Source of the DNA: JAJFKB01 sp965230515
GTDB lineage: Bacteria; Pseudomonadota; Gammaproteobacteria; Pseudomonadales; IMCC2047
Assembly (NCBI GenBank): GCA_965230515.1
Contig: OZ246007.1
Location: 930,001 to 994,000 of the forward strand
DNA: 64,000 nucleotides
Direction: 5' to 3'
The position numbers and the translations under genes are program-made. Position 1 is the first letter of the stretch. Each line of letters opens with the position of its first letter. The notes beneath the pieces are model-generated. The model was not told where the DNA came from, did not search any database, and was given only the letters and a program-made list of their open reading frames with translations. Below, piece after piece: positions 1-9,227 of this stretch.

Positions 1-511
1 ACACACTAAGCCGTTTTCTCACTGTTTCTTCCGTATCATCGTCGCGCTGAACAAGGGGTTCACCGGAAACATCATCTACCCCGTCTTCTTTCGGCGGATT
101 ATAGACAACATGATAAACTCTTCCGGAAGGCGGATGTACTCGACGTCCACTGAGGCGCTTGACTATCTCCTCATCTGCGACATCTATCTCAACCACATAG
201 TCGATGTTAATGGCCGCTTCTTTCAGCGCTTCAGCCTGAGGAATAGTGCGTGGAAATCCGTCAAATAAAAATCCATTCTGGCAATCTGGCTCTTTGATTC
301 GCTCTTTGACCAAACCGATAATAATCTCATCAGAAACCAAACCACCCGCATCCATAATACCTTTGGCCTTCAACCCCAATTCCGTACCTGCTTTAACAGC
401 CGCTCTTAGCATATCGCCGGTTGAGATTTGTGGTATTTCATATTGCTCAGTGATGAACTGTGCCTGTGTGCCTTTTCCGGCTCCAGGTGCCCCCAATAAT
501 ATTATGCGCAT
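1..511 (-). CDS. adk: Adenylate kinase (3' end cut by window edge)
   Basis: Catalyses ATP + AMP = 2 ADP in the cytoplasm. About 170 residues are visible of roughly 215 usual for the family. The protein opens with the P-loop GAPGAGKGTQ at residues 7-16, followed by the AMP-binding region (STGDMLR), the FDGFPRT motif and the LID segment beginning RRVHPPSGRVYH. The LID has no zinc-binding cysteines, so it is the non-zinc type seen in gammaproteobacteria. The ATG at 511 gives the canonical MRIILLGAPG start. The C-terminal part lies left of base 1. Downstream neighbours are not visible; mazG lies upstream on the same strand. Assignment is certain from motifs. Confidence 0.97.
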   Translation of the reverse strand, partial: MRIILLGAPGAGKGTQAQFITEQYEIPQISTGDMLRAAVKAGTELGLKAKGIMDAGGLVSDEIIIGLVKERIKEPDCQNGFLFDGFPRTIPQAEALKEAAINIDYVVEIDVADEEIVKRLSGRRVHPPSGRVYHVVYNPPKEDGVDDVSGEPLVQRDDDTEETVRKRLSV

Positions 512-612
512 GGTCGCGAGACTCTCCTCTTTTCATTTTCAATTGCAAACGACTATAACCCCTTTTGAAGAGGGTTAAAATCCCTTTATCAAAATGTCCG
601 GATTCAGCATAT

Positions 613-1434
613 TTATTCAGCCAATTGCTTTTTGGCCTGCTGCCACTCCAACTCCAGTTGTTCAGGTTCCATAGACTTCATATCCTTATTCTGCGCAGCA
701 ACGGATGCTTCAACGCAACCAAGCCGTGATTCAAATTTCAAATTTGCAGCTCTTAATGCTGATTCCGGAGTAACCTTCAAATGTCGGGCAAGATTAACAC
801 AGGTAAATAACAGGTCCCCCACCTCATCGAGTATCTCCTCTGACCGACCACTCGAAACAGCACTCTTAAGCTCTGCTATCTCTTCATCCAGCTTCTCCCA
901 AACACCCTCCACATCAGGCCAGTCAAAACCTGCGCCAGAGGCAACCTGTTGCAATTTGCTGGCTCTCATAAGCGCGGGCAGCGCCTGGGGTACTGTGTCC
1001 GTGATTTTACCGGGTTTACTGTCGGAGTCGACTCGTTCCTGGTCTTTGATCCGCTGCCAATTGTCCCTGATCTGCTGCTCATTTGTGTCAATTCTGACGG
1101 AACCGGCAGATTCCAGCGTACTTTCCGGAAATACATGAGGATGACGGCGCAACAGTTTCTCAGTAATTGAGGAAACAACATCGTTGAAGTCAAAGGCTTG
1201 CTCTTCTTTTGCCAGCTGTGCGTAGAAAACCACCTGAAACAGCAAGTCCCCCAGCTCAAGCTGCAAGGCTCGCATATCACCACTGTCAATGGCATCAGCA
1301 ACTTCGTATACCTCCTCCAGTGTGTAGGGTAGTATCGTCTGGTAAGTCTGCTTAAGATCCCAGGGACAGCCATGATCCGGAGACCTTAAATGCGCCATCA
1401 ATTGCAGCAAATCACTCAGGCTGTATTTTGACAT
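613..1434 (-). CDS. mazG: Nucleoside triphosphate pyrophosphohydrolase MazG
   Basis: Cytoplasmic all-alpha NTP pyrophosphatase that hydrolyses (d)NTPs to monophosphates and, in E. coli, lowers (p)ppGpp levels. The 273-residue length matches the two-domain form. The N-terminal MazG domain carries CPWDLKQTYQTI and the acidic EEVYEVADAI helix; the second domain carries EEIAELKSAV and EEILDEVGDLLF, the EExxE...ExxD metal-binding pattern. It sits 54 bp downstream of relA in the same orientation, the classic relA-mazG pairing, so the two are probably co-transcribed and both act on alarmone or nucleotide pools. The start MSKYSLSDLL aligns with the usual N-terminus. Confidence 0.96.
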   Translation of the reverse strand: MSKYSLSDLLQLMAHLRSPDHGCPWDLKQTYQTILPYTLEEVYEVADAIDSGDMRALQLELGDLLFQVVFYAQLAKEEQAFDFNDVVSSITEKLLRRHPHVFPESTLESAGSVRIDTNEQQIRDNWQRIKDQERVDSDSKPGKITDTVPQALPALMRASKLQQVASGAGFDWPDVEGVWEKLDEEIAELKSAVSSGRSEEILDEVGDLLFTCVNLARHLKVTPESALRAANLKFESRLGCVEASVAAQNKDMKSMEPEQLELEWQQAKKQLAE

Positions 1435-1464
1435 GACCGATTCCTTAACCAGTGAATTCCCTAA

Positions 1465-1483
1465 AAACAGCTACAGGCTGTAT
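1465..1483 (-). terminator. Weak hairpin with U-tract between relA and mazG
   Basis: On the minus strand ACAGC-ctgta-GCTGT is followed directly by TTTT. The stem is only 5 bp, so at most this attenuates read-through from relA into mazG; it could equally be chance. Confidence 0.25.
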
Positions 1484-1488
1484 TGCGC

Positions 1489-3735
1489 TCAGCCACCTTG
1501 CCGATATCTTTTAACATCGATAATATTAGGGATCTGGCTGATTTTTGTCAGGACTTTACCCAGTGTAACCAGGTCTGAGACTTCCAGAGTAAGCGTAAAG
1601 TCAACCAGGTTATTCGGTTGATCCACTTTGCTGGTCATTGAGGTAACATTTACCGCTTCATTTGCCACAACTGCCGTGATATCACGAATCAGCCCGGTAC
1701 GGTCAAAAGCACGAACCGAAATATCAACCGGATATCGCCCCTGCTGCTTTCCTCCCCACTGGACGTCAATGATTCGCTCCGGCTCATCCTGCTGTAAACG
1801 CAGTACGTTGGAACAATCCTTGCGGTGGATAGATACACCCCTTCCCTGGGTGATGTAACCGGTACAATCCTCACCTGGTATGGGCTTACAACAGCCGGCG
1901 ATACTGGAAAGCAGGTTACCGACTCCCTTAAAGTCTACACTCTCTCCAACATTATGGGATGCGCCCTCTTTGCCCAGCATCAGGTCTAACTGATCTTTTG
2001 CGGTTTCCGGCTCCAGCTGATCCTGCGCAGAAGTGACTACCTGCCCCAAGCGCAGATCGCCAGCACCCACCGCAGCAAAAAGATCTTCCGTCGATTTATA
2101 ATTGAGCTTTGGCGCAAGCAAGTCAAAATTCACTTTATCGAGCGCTAAGCGTTTCAGCTCCTGCTCTATCATGATCCTTCCGGCAGCTTCATTTTTCTCC
2201 TTATTCTGAAGCTTGAACCAGTGCTGTATTTTTGTTCGGGTTCGCGGCAAATTGACGTATCCCTGAGCCGGGTTTAACCAATCCCGACTGGGCATGGCAT
2301 TTTTGGCCGTGAGTATTTCTACCCGCTCTCCGGTTTTTAACCGGTAATTCAGCGGTACTATACGGCCATTGACCTTTGCACCTCGACAATGGTGACCAAC
2401 TTCAGTATGTACACGATAGGCAAAATCTATCGGTGTCGCACCCTGAGCCAAATCAATTACATGTCCGTGAGGCGTATAGACATAGATCCGGGCATCCTCT
2501 ATATCAACTCGCAGCTCATCGGCCAGTGATCCCAGATCACCCACCTCTTCATGCCATTGCAGCACCTGCCTGAGCCATTCAATCTTTTCTTCATAACTAC
2601 GCTCGGAATTTGCATCATCTGTTCCCTTGTATCGCCAATGAGAACAAACACCGTACTCGGCATCCTCATGCATCGCATGGGTACGAATCTGAATTTCCAA
2701 AGTACGTCCGGCAGGCCCAATAACCGCTGTATGTAACGATTGATAACCGTTGCGCTTGGGAGTTGCGATATAATCATCGAACTCTTTGGGAATATGGCTC
2801 CATAGATTATGTACTATGCCTAACGCGGTATAACAATCGCTGATTTCCGGCACCAGTACCCGTACAGCCCTGATATCGTGCACCTCATCAAAGTCGATAT
2901 TTTTACGCTGCATTTTTCGCCAGATGCTGTATATATGCTTCACTCGACCGGTAACCACCGCATCGATATCAAACTCCCTTAATTTCCCTTCAAGCAGCTG
3001 AATCATCTCCGAAATATAGCGTTCGCGATCCAGCCGCTTCTCGTCCAACAACCTGGCAATTGTTTTGTAGCTGTCGGGGGACAGATAACGAAAGGACACA
3101 TCCTCCAGTTCCCACTTGATATGTCCGATTCCCAATCGATGGGCCAACGGTGCATAAATATCAAACACTTCTCGCGCAATTTTCTGCTTACGCAATTCGG
3201 GAGCATTCTTAACAGAGCGGATCGACCAGGTTCTTTCCGCCAGCTTAATCAGCGCCACGCGCACATCATCGACCAGCGCCACCAGCATTTTGCGCACATT
3301 CTCAATCTGACGCTGCGTATCTCCTAACACAGGCTGATCCAGGGGTTGCTGCACAGCTGAAATCGCTGCCATTTGCTGAACACCTTCAATCAGCTTGGCC
3401 ACGCGAAAACCAAACTCTTGCCTCACCTGCTGTAATGACAGTTTATTCTCTCGCACTGCACGGTAGAGTAATCCCGCGATAAGTGACTCCTGATCTAATC
3501 GAAGATCAGCCAATATCTCAGCTATTTCCAGTCCGGCAAAAAAACAGTTGTTATCGGGATGAGTAATCTGCAGATCGTCGCCGGGAGCCTGTGAAACCTT
3601 TTCCGCCAGGAAACAGGCGGCCCTGATATCCTTGACATCCTCAACACCCAAATCGATCTGCAACCTGTGCAACCAGGCCTCTATATTGATTGACCCGTCC
3701 GGTGAAACGGGCCTGCTTTGTCGAACTTGAACCAT
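1489..3735 (-). CDS. relA: GTP pyrophosphokinase RelA, (p)ppGpp synthetase I
   Basis: Ribosome-associated stringent-response enzyme that makes pppGpp/ppGpp from GTP/GDP and ATP when uncharged tRNA accumulates. At 748 residues it has the full RelA architecture: an N-terminal pseudo-hydrolase, a synthetase domain (RVKHIYSIWRKM, then EFDDYIATPKRNGYQSLHT and EIQIRTHAMHEDAEYG), a TGS domain (IYVYTPHGHVIDL), a zinc-finger/helical segment with CCKPIPGED, and a C-terminal ACT domain. The hydrolase HD motif is replaced (LLYRAVREN where SpoT has an HD pair) and the synthetase has EFDD, the acidic signature of monofunctional RelA. It therefore should synthesise but not degrade the alarmone. It lies 8 bp from rlmD and upstream of mazG. 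Confidence 0.97.
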   Translation of the reverse strand: MVQVRQSRPVSPDGSINIEAWLHRLQIDLGVEDVKDIRAACFLAEKVSQAPGDDLQITHPDNNCFFAGLEIAEILADLRLDQESLIAGLLYRAVRENKLSLQQVRQEFGFRVAKLIEGVQQMAAISAVQQPLDQPVLGDTQRQIENVRKMLVALVDDVRVALIKLAERTWSIRSVKNAPELRKQKIAREVFDIYAPLAHRLGIGHIKWELEDVSFRYLSPDSYKTIARLLDEKRLDRERYISEMIQLLEGKLREFDIDAVVTGRVKHIYSIWRKMQRKNIDFDEVHDIRAVRVLVPEISDCYTALGIVHNLWSHIPKEFDDYIATPKRNGYQSLHTAVIGPAGRTLEIQIRTHAMHEDAEYGVCSHWRYKGTDDANSERSYEEKIEWLRQVLQWHEEVGDLGSLADELRVDIEDARIYVYTPHGHVIDLAQGATPIDFAYRVHTEVGHHCRGAKVNGRIVPLNYRLKTGERVEILTAKNAMPSRDWLNPAQGYVNLPRTRTKIQHWFKLQNKEKNEAAGRIMIEQELKRLALDKVNFDLLAPKLNYKSTEDLFAAVGAGDLRLGQVVTSAQDQLEPETAKDQLDLMLGKEGASHNVGESVDFKGVGNLLSSIAGCCKPIPGEDCTGYITQGRGVSIHRKDCSNVLRLQQDEPERIIDVQWGGKQQGRYPVDISVRAFDRTGLIRDITAVVANEAVNVTSMTSKVDQPNNLVDFTLTLEVSDLVTLGKVLTKISQIPNIIDVKRYRQGG

Positions 3736-3743
3736 AATCTTAC

Positions 3744-5090
3744 TCAGCGTTTGCTGACAGACTCCCGGTTAAACACTGCAATAGACTCTACATGAGTAGT
3801 ATGAGGGAACATGTCCATCACACCTGCCTCGGAAAGACTATAACCCAGCAGGCTTAACTCTCCTGCATCCCTGGCCAAAGTCGCGGGATTGCATGATACA
3901 TAGACAATGCGTTTTGGTGCAAACCTCGCCATCTCCCTGACAATCTCAAGCGCTCCCGATCGCGGTGGATCAATGAGCATTTTATCAAAGCCCTGTTCTG
4001 CCCAGGGCTGTGTTGCAAACTCCTGCGTCAAATCAGCCGCAAAAAAATCAACCTTGTCCAATTTGTTATGACGCGCATTTTCAAAGCCGCGCTTGACCAT
4101 CTCCTCACTACCTTCAACACCAACGACACGAGCTCCCGAGCGTGCCAAAGCCAGTGTAAAGTTGCCCAAACCACAAAACAAATCCAATACCGACTCGTCA
4201 GGTTGAGGGTCTAATAATGAAACAGCCAACGCGACCACCTTCCGGTTTATTTCCTGATTGACCTGTGTAAAATCCATCGGGTGAAAGCGCATCTCAAGAT
4301 CAAATTCGGGCAACCGGTAGCTTAAACGATCCAGGTCATCTGCAGGCCATATTTTGTGTACCGTATCAATCCCACCCGGCTGTAGATAGATCTCAATGTC
4401 GATAGTTTGCCCAAAACGCTTCAAGCGTTCAACATCCTGCTCCTGCAAAGGTTCCAGATGGCGAAAGACAAGTGCCGCACTTTCATCACCCATAGCCACT
4501 TCGATCTGGGGAATCGCACGATAAACAGATAAACCTCCGATCAATTCCCGTAATGCCATAATTTGCCCTCCGACCCGTTGATCGAGGATATGGCACTGCT
4601 CAATATCGGTAATAAAACTACTTCCTTTTTCCCGAAAGCCGACCAATACTTCATCACGCTTGGCAACATAGCGCACACCCAATCGTGCTTTTCGTCGGTA
4701 CTCAAAACAGGGACCGGTCATGACCGGCAGGAGTTTGGCCGGAGACAAGCCTCCAAAATGTTCGAGTTGTTGCATCAAGGTTGTTTGTTTCAGCTCGATC
4801 TGAGCCTGGTTCTCGAGGTGCTGTAAACTGCAACCACCACACCGCTCCGCTTGCGCACAGCGCGGTTCCACCCGCGTTTCCGACTGACTGACAACCTCCA
4901 GCGTCGTTGCCTCCTCAAACCGGGCACGTTTTCGTCGCACCTCTGCTAAAACCCTCTCCTTTGGCAGTGCACCATCGACAAAGACTCTTTTGCCTTCCCG
5001 CAGCGCCAGACCTCTCCCGTCATGACTTAAGGCATCAATATCAAGTTCCAGTTTTTCATAGCTTTTGGGTTTACGGTTTCGTCTGGACAT
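3744..5090 (-). CDS. rlmD: 23S rRNA (uracil-1939-C5)-methyltransferase RlmD
   Basis: SAM-dependent methylation of U1939 in 23S rRNA. The 448 residues show an N-terminal TRAM domain (after the basic MSRRNRKPKSYEKL leader) and a [4Fe-4S] cysteine cluster in RCAQAERCGGCSLQH. The Rossmann SAM site is VLDLFCGLGNFTLALA and the catalytic-cysteine motif is YVSCNPATLARD. This is the RumA/RlmD pattern rather than TrmA. The gene ends 8 bp before relA, so translation and transcription are probably coupled. The same rlmD-relA order occurs in Pseudomonas. Confidence 0.95.
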   Translation of the reverse strand: MSRRNRKPKSYEKLELDIDALSHDGRGLALREGKRVFVDGALPKERVLAEVRRKRARFEEATTLEVVSQSETRVEPRCAQAERCGGCSLQHLENQAQIELKQTTLMQQLEHFGGLSPAKLLPVMTGPCFEYRRKARLGVRYVAKRDEVLVGFREKGSSFITDIEQCHILDQRVGGQIMALRELIGGLSVYRAIPQIEVAMGDESAALVFRHLEPLQEQDVERLKRFGQTIDIEIYLQPGGIDTVHKIWPADDLDRLSYRLPEFDLEMRFHPMDFTQVNQEINRKVVALAVSLLDPQPDESVLDLFCGLGNFTLALARSGARVVGVEGSEEMVKRGFENARHNKLDKVDFFAADLTQEFATQPWAEQGFDKMLIDPPRSGALEIVREMARFAPKRIVYVSCNPATLARDAGELSLLGYSLSEAGVMDMFPHTTHVESIAVFNRESVSKR

Positions 5091-5170
5091 GAAGCTCGCT
5101 TATTAAGGTTTCTGTAAAATATGCTACGGCAGATATATTGGGCCTAAAACAGATATATCAAACGAGCATT

Positions 5171-5200
5171 TAAAATAAAAAGGCCCATAATCGGGCCTTA
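5171..5200 (-). terminator. Rho-independent terminator downstream of cysM
   Basis: On the minus strand AGGCCCgattatGGGCCT is followed by TTTTTATTTT. GC-rich 6-7 bp stem with a strong U tract, about 125 nt past the cysM stop. Confidence 0.7.
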
Positions 5201-5216
5201 GTAAACAAGGAATATA

Positions 5217-5321
5217 GTGAACAGTCTTACAGCTATCGTTTTTTTAATAGGCTTTGCCGTGTTATTGATACCAGGCTTTACTGTTAATCTATTGGCTTTT
5301 ACTACAAACGCACCGCAGTAA
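5217..5321 (+). CDS. Possible 34-residue single-pass membrane peptide
   Basis: A GTG codon preceded by AAGGA at 6-7 nt opens a 34-codon frame whose product is almost wholly hydrophobic: one predicted transmembrane segment around residues 4-28 (AIVFLIGFAVLLIPGF is its core) and a short polar tail ending in TNAPQ. It lies in the 225 bp rlmD-cysM gap, antisense to nothing known, and its last codons form the left arm and loop of the hairpin that ends at the cysM stop. No family is recognised. Seen: frame, Shine-Dalgarno, hydrophobic run. Inferred: that it is translated. It could be chance, since A/T-rich intergenic DNA often encodes hydrophobic runs. Confidence 0.3.
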   Translation: MNSLTAIVFLIGFAVLLIPGFTVNLLAFTTNAPQ

Positions 5322-5326
5322 AAGCC
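5294..5326. repeat. Perfect 10-bp inverted repeat at the cysM 3' end
   Basis: GGCTTTTACT and AGTAAAAGCC are separated by 13 nt. The right arm ends inside the cysM stop region. Neither strand has a proper U-tract immediately after it, so it looks like an mRNA 3'-end stabilising hairpin or a weak bidirectional terminator rather than a canonical one. Confidence 0.5.
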
Positions 5327-6267
5327 TAAAAAACTCCGGTTGATAAATATCGATCGCCACGATCACAAATAATAGCCACTATGACCGCATTTTCAAGATT
5401 TTGCGCAATTTCCAACGCACCGGCTACTGCACCACCTGATGACACACCACAGAATATACCCTCTTTCGCAGCAAGTTCCCTCATGGTCTTCTCCGCTTGC
5501 TCCTGGGAAATATCCAACACCTGATCAACTCGATCGGAATTAAAAATTTTGGGTAAATACGCTTCTGGCCAACGTCTGATCCCGGGAATACTGGAACCAT
5601 CTTTTGGCTGTAGTCCGATGATTTGAATCTGCGGATTCTGCTCTTTTAAATACCTCGAAACGCCCATAATAGTTCCGGTAGTACCCATTGAGCTCACAAA
5701 GTGGGTAACACGACCCGCAGTCTGCCTCCAGATCTCCGGTCCGGTACCTTGATAATGAGCCAAAGGATTGTCACTGTTGGCGAACTGATCCAACACAATC
5801 CCCTTACCCGCCTGCTGCATGCTGTCCGCCAAGTCCCGGGCGCCCTCCATACCCTCTTCCTGGCTCACCAAAACCAGCTCAGCGCCGTATGCGGCCATTG
5901 ACGCCCGGCGCTCTTCACTCATGTGATCAGGCATAATCAGAACCATACGATAGCCCTTAATCGCCGCCGCCATCGCTAAGGCAATACCGGTATTACCACT
6001 GGTTGCCTCGATCAGCGTATCACCCGGCTTGATATCACCTCGAAGTTCCGCCTGATTAATCATACTGACTGCCGGCCGATCCTTGACCGATCCAGCAGGA
6101 TTATTACCCTCAAGTTTTACCAGTAACTGATTATTTTTTCCAGCTCCCATTCGCTGCAATCTGACCAGTGGCGTCTCTCCAACATAGCTTTCTATAGTGG
6201 GAAATTCCGGCAATTCAGAAGCCCTGGGCGACGGCTGGGGTTTTTTATTTAAAGGGGTACTGCTCAT
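5326..6267 (-). CDS. cysM: Cysteine synthase B (O-acetylserine sulfhydrylase)
   Basis: PLP enzyme that condenses O-acetylserine with sulfide or thiosulfate to make cysteine or S-sulfocysteine. The Schiff-base lysine motif is NNPAGSVKDRP, the phosphate-binding loop is EATSGNTGIALA, and the C-terminal part carries FCGVSSGGAV. ETPLVRLQRM near the N-terminus and ICDRGDRYLSTGVF at the end are typical of CysM rather than CysK. I choose the ATG at 6267 (313 residues), preceded by AGGAA at good spacing; a longer frame begins at 6342 without a ribosome-binding site. It is divergent from barA. Confidence 0.93.
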   Translation of the reverse strand: MSSTPLNKKPQPSPRASELPEFPTIESYVGETPLVRLQRMGAGKNNQLLVKLEGNNPAGSVKDRPAVSMINQAELRGDIKPGDTLIEATSGNTGIALAMAAAIKGYRMVLIMPDHMSEERRASMAAYGAELVLVSQEEGMEGARDLADSMQQAGKGIVLDQFANSDNPLAHYQGTGPEIWRQTAGRVTHFVSSMGTTGTIMGVSRYLKEQNPQIQIIGLQPKDGSSIPGIRRWPEAYLPKIFNSDRVDQVLDISQEQAEKTMRELAAKEGIFCGVSSGGAVAGALEIAQNLENAVIVAIICDRGDRYLSTGVF

Positions 6268-6556
6268 GTACAATTCCTGGTTCAAGCAAATTTCACAAAA
6301 GTTAGCTGCTTGATAGCGACCATGACAAAGCCGGCAGATCATAGCAACTGTATTGGACAGATAAATCGCCGCTATAATACGTTTATTACAATTTAACTCA
6401 TAATATTGTATGCAACTAACGACATAGCCATTGGTAATAACAATAGCTTAGGCTAAAGTTAGACATTGAACTTAGATATTTACCTCAATTTAAATACAAT
6501 TTTTGAAAAGGTTGGAACTGACTAAAATCAACCTTAACGGGGCACATTCTCAAATA

Positions 6557-9220
6557 ATGAAGACACCAGTTTCCTTCAAATTATTATCTACCATCACTCT
6601 GGTGCTGTTAGTTAATCTGGCCGGTGGAATACTGATTTATCAGACCTATCTGTTAGCTCAAAAAACGGATCAGGCAGCAATTGCCTACGGGCACAATATC
6701 GCACAAAGCGTTGCAGTGCGTTCTGGAAAGGCCCTGTTTGAAGAAGCACCAGAGCAGCTAGGCCAACTTGCCGAAAGCATGCTGACCATCGAAAACATCG
6801 ACGGCGTAATGCTGATCGATTCCGTACAAACCGAAATCGCTCAATCCGGACTACCAATCCCTAAATCGCTGATTGATCGATTTACCAGCACCGAAACCCT
6901 GGGCATCAGACAACAAAATCTGCTTTACGTTTCTGCTCCTGTGATGCACAGCGATTATAGCGCTAAAGACCTGACAGCCAATCACTCTCCAAATGGCTAT
7001 ATAATCCTGGCGCTATCAGAGACCGAAGGTGTGCAAAGAAAGCAATTGCTCGCAGCTTACGGATTCGCCGGCATCTTTTGCCTGCTATTGATTAATCTGA
7101 TGATAATCAAATGGCGACACACACCTTCGGGGGGAATGGCCAGCAGAACTCACTCCGCACGTAAAGAAGTGTCAACAAAAAGGGAACACAGGCAATTAGA
7201 GCATTCAATGGGACTGCAGAAAAAAGCCATTGATAAGGCCAGGGAGGAAGCACTGAAGGCAAGCGAAATTAAATCCCAGTTTATTGCAAATATGAGCCAT
7301 GAAATCAGAACGCCTCTGAACGCCATTATCGGGTTTACTGATTTGTTGTTAAAAACTTCTCTTGATCACAAGCAGAAGGATTTTCTTTCCACTATTCGTA
7401 AATCTTCGGTCGGCTTGTTGCAGATCATTAACGACATCCTCGATTTCTCAAAAATCGAAGCCGGAAAAATTGCGCTGGACAAAATATCTATTAATCTGCG
7501 CGACACAATTGATGACGTTCTCACCGTACTAGCCCCCTCTGCACACGAAAAAAGAATTGAGCTGGTAGGCATGGTCCACCCCGAAGTACCGAATCTGATT
7601 CTGGCCGACCCATTACGTCTTAAACAGATTCTGACCAACCTGGTTAGTAACGGCATCAAATTCACCCAACACGGAAACGTTGTAGTTCGCGCAACACTCG
7701 ATAAAAAGCAGGAAAACCAATCTATCATAAAGATATCCGTATCTGACACGGGAATTGGTATCGCTGAGAAAAAACAGCAAATTTTGTTTAACGCGTTCTC
7801 TCAGGCAGACACATCGACAACCCGACAGTTTGGAGGAACAGGGCTGGGCCTGGTCATCGCAAAACAGCTCGTGGAACAAATGAATGGCCAGATTGGTGTT
7901 GTCAGTCTACCCAGACAGGGCGCTAACTTCTGGTTCACCTTCGAGGCGAAGCCGGCTGATAGCAGTAAACAAAATAAAACGCCAGAGTCGGTCAACCAAG
8001 GTCATATTGTACTTTATGATGGTCACCCTATTTCACGTCTCGCTTCTGTCCGTTGCTTAAGAGATTGGCAAGTAACACCACACAGTTCCTCCAGCCTGCA
8101 AGAGATGGCAAAGTATGTAGCGAGCTGCCACTCATCGAATCCGGTCGATCTAGCTATAGTCAGCCTGGGCTTTAACAATTCGGAATGGTCTGTGGCGGAG
8201 AAGATCATTACCCAATTAAAAACGGAATTTGATTGCACTACTATTTTGCAGCATAACACGGTAAACGATGATGAACATGAAGCGTGTATCAGCCGGTTGC
8301 CCTGCGTCAAGCTTGCAAAACCGGTGCGCCAGCATGAGTTGCATGTTGAAATTGGTAAAATACTGGCGAAACCAGCCGAAATTGCAGCGATCACCCAGCA
8401 AGATAAAGTCAGCACTTCCAGATTTGTAGGCCGTCAACCCATGGTGTTGGCCGTTGATGACAATCCAGCCAACCTAAAGCTGGTTCAGGAATTACTGACT
8501 GACCTGGGCGCCAAAGTCTACACTGCAATCAGCGGTCAACACGCACTCAATATGTTAAAGGTTGAACCGTTTGACATTATCTACATGGATATCCAGATGC
8601 CAGGCATGGATGGCGTAGAAACCACCAGACGAATCAGAAATACACCCAGCGCCTATCGTGACGTACCCATCGTTGCGTTGACGGCTCACGCACTTGAGTC
8701 GGAAAAGGAGCATCTAATGGCTTCCGGCCTCGACGATTATCTCAGCAAGCCTGTAACCGAGAAGCAACTGCTGGACACAATTCTTAATTGGACTGATGTA
8801 GAAATTGCCAGCGGCGAACAGATAAACACGGCGTTGAACAAAGCAGATAAACCGAAAGAAGCGAGTAAGGGTTCAGACCAAGAGATCTTTGATACCGATA
8901 TGGCCATACGCCTGGCAGCGGGTAAAAAGGAACTGGCCAAGGAATTATTTGATATGCTGCTAAGCAGTCTGGAGCAGGAACAGGCATCCATTGTAGAAGC
9001 TTACAAAAACAACAATCATGATCAATTATTGCAGAACGTGCACCGCCTGCACGGTGCGACGCGATACTGCGGAGTCCCGGCGCTTCAGTCTGCTACTGCC
9101 TATGTGGAGAGCACCTTAAAACAGTCCCCTGCTGAAGATCTGAACGAAGCAATGGAAAACCTCAATTACGAGATTCAGCGTCTAAATAACTGGGCCAGCA
9201 ACGAAACCAGTGCCTTTTAG
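6557..9220 (+). CDS. barA: Hybrid sensor histidine kinase, BarA/GacS type
   Basis: Inner-membrane tripartite kinase that would phosphorylate a UvrY/GacA-type regulator and so control CsrA-sequestering small RNAs. Order of parts (numbering from the ATG at 6557): TM1 about 9-28, periplasmic domain, TM2 about 163-185, a linker, HisKA with NMSHEIRTPLNAIIGF (His about 248), HATPase with LTNLVSNGIKF and GGTGLGL, a degenerate receiver, a true receiver with phospho-acceptor in YMDIQMPGMDG (Asp about 678), and a C-terminal HPt domain with HRLHGATRYCG (His about 832). The start is uncertain: a TTG at 6503 would add 18 residues, and neither start has a strong ribosome-binding site. The roughly 60-residue linker after TM2 shows no clear HAMP domain, unlike classical BarA. 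Placement beside cysM-rlmD-relA matches GacS-region synteny. Confidence 0.88.
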   Translation: MKTPVSFKLLSTITLVLLVNLAGGILIYQTYLLAQKTDQAAIAYGHNIAQSVAVRSGKALFEEAPEQLGQLAESMLTIENIDGVMLIDSVQTEIAQSGLPIPKSLIDRFTSTETLGIRQQNLLYVSAPVMHSDYSAKDLTANHSPNGYIILALSETEGVQRKQLLAAYGFAGIFCLLLINLMIIKWRHTPSGGMASRTHSARKEVSTKREHRQLEHSMGLQKKAIDKAREEALKASEIKSQFIANMSHEIRTPLNAIIGFTDLLLKTSLDHKQKDFLSTIRKSSVGLLQIINDILDFSKIEAGKIALDKISINLRDTIDDVLTVLAPSAHEKRIELVGMVHPEVPNLILADPLRLKQILTNLVSNGIKFTQHGNVVVRATLDKKQENQSIIKISVSDTGIGIAEKKQQILFNAFSQADTSTTRQFGGTGLGLVIAKQLVEQMNGQIGVVSLPRQGANFWFTFEAKPADSSKQNKTPESVNQGHIVLYDGHPISRLASVRCLRDWQVTPHSSSSLQEMAKYVASCHSSNPVDLAIVSLGFNNSEWSVAEKIITQLKTEFDCTTILQHNTVNDDEHEACISRLPCVKLAKPVRQHELHVEIGKILAKPAEIAAITQQDKVSTSRFVGRQPMVLAVDDNPANLKLVQELLTDLGAKVYTAISGQHALNMLKVEPFDIIYMDIQMPGMDGVETTRRIRNTPSAYRDVPIVALTAHALESEKEHLMASGLDDYLSKPVTEKQLLDTILNWTDVEIASGEQINTALNKADKPKEASKGSDQEIFDTDMAIRLAAGKKELAKELFDMLLSSLEQEQASIVEAYKNNNHDQLLQNVHRLHGATRYCGVPALQSATAYVESTLKQSPAEDLNEAMENLNYEIQRLNNWASNETSAF

Positions 9221-9227
9221 TCAAGAC

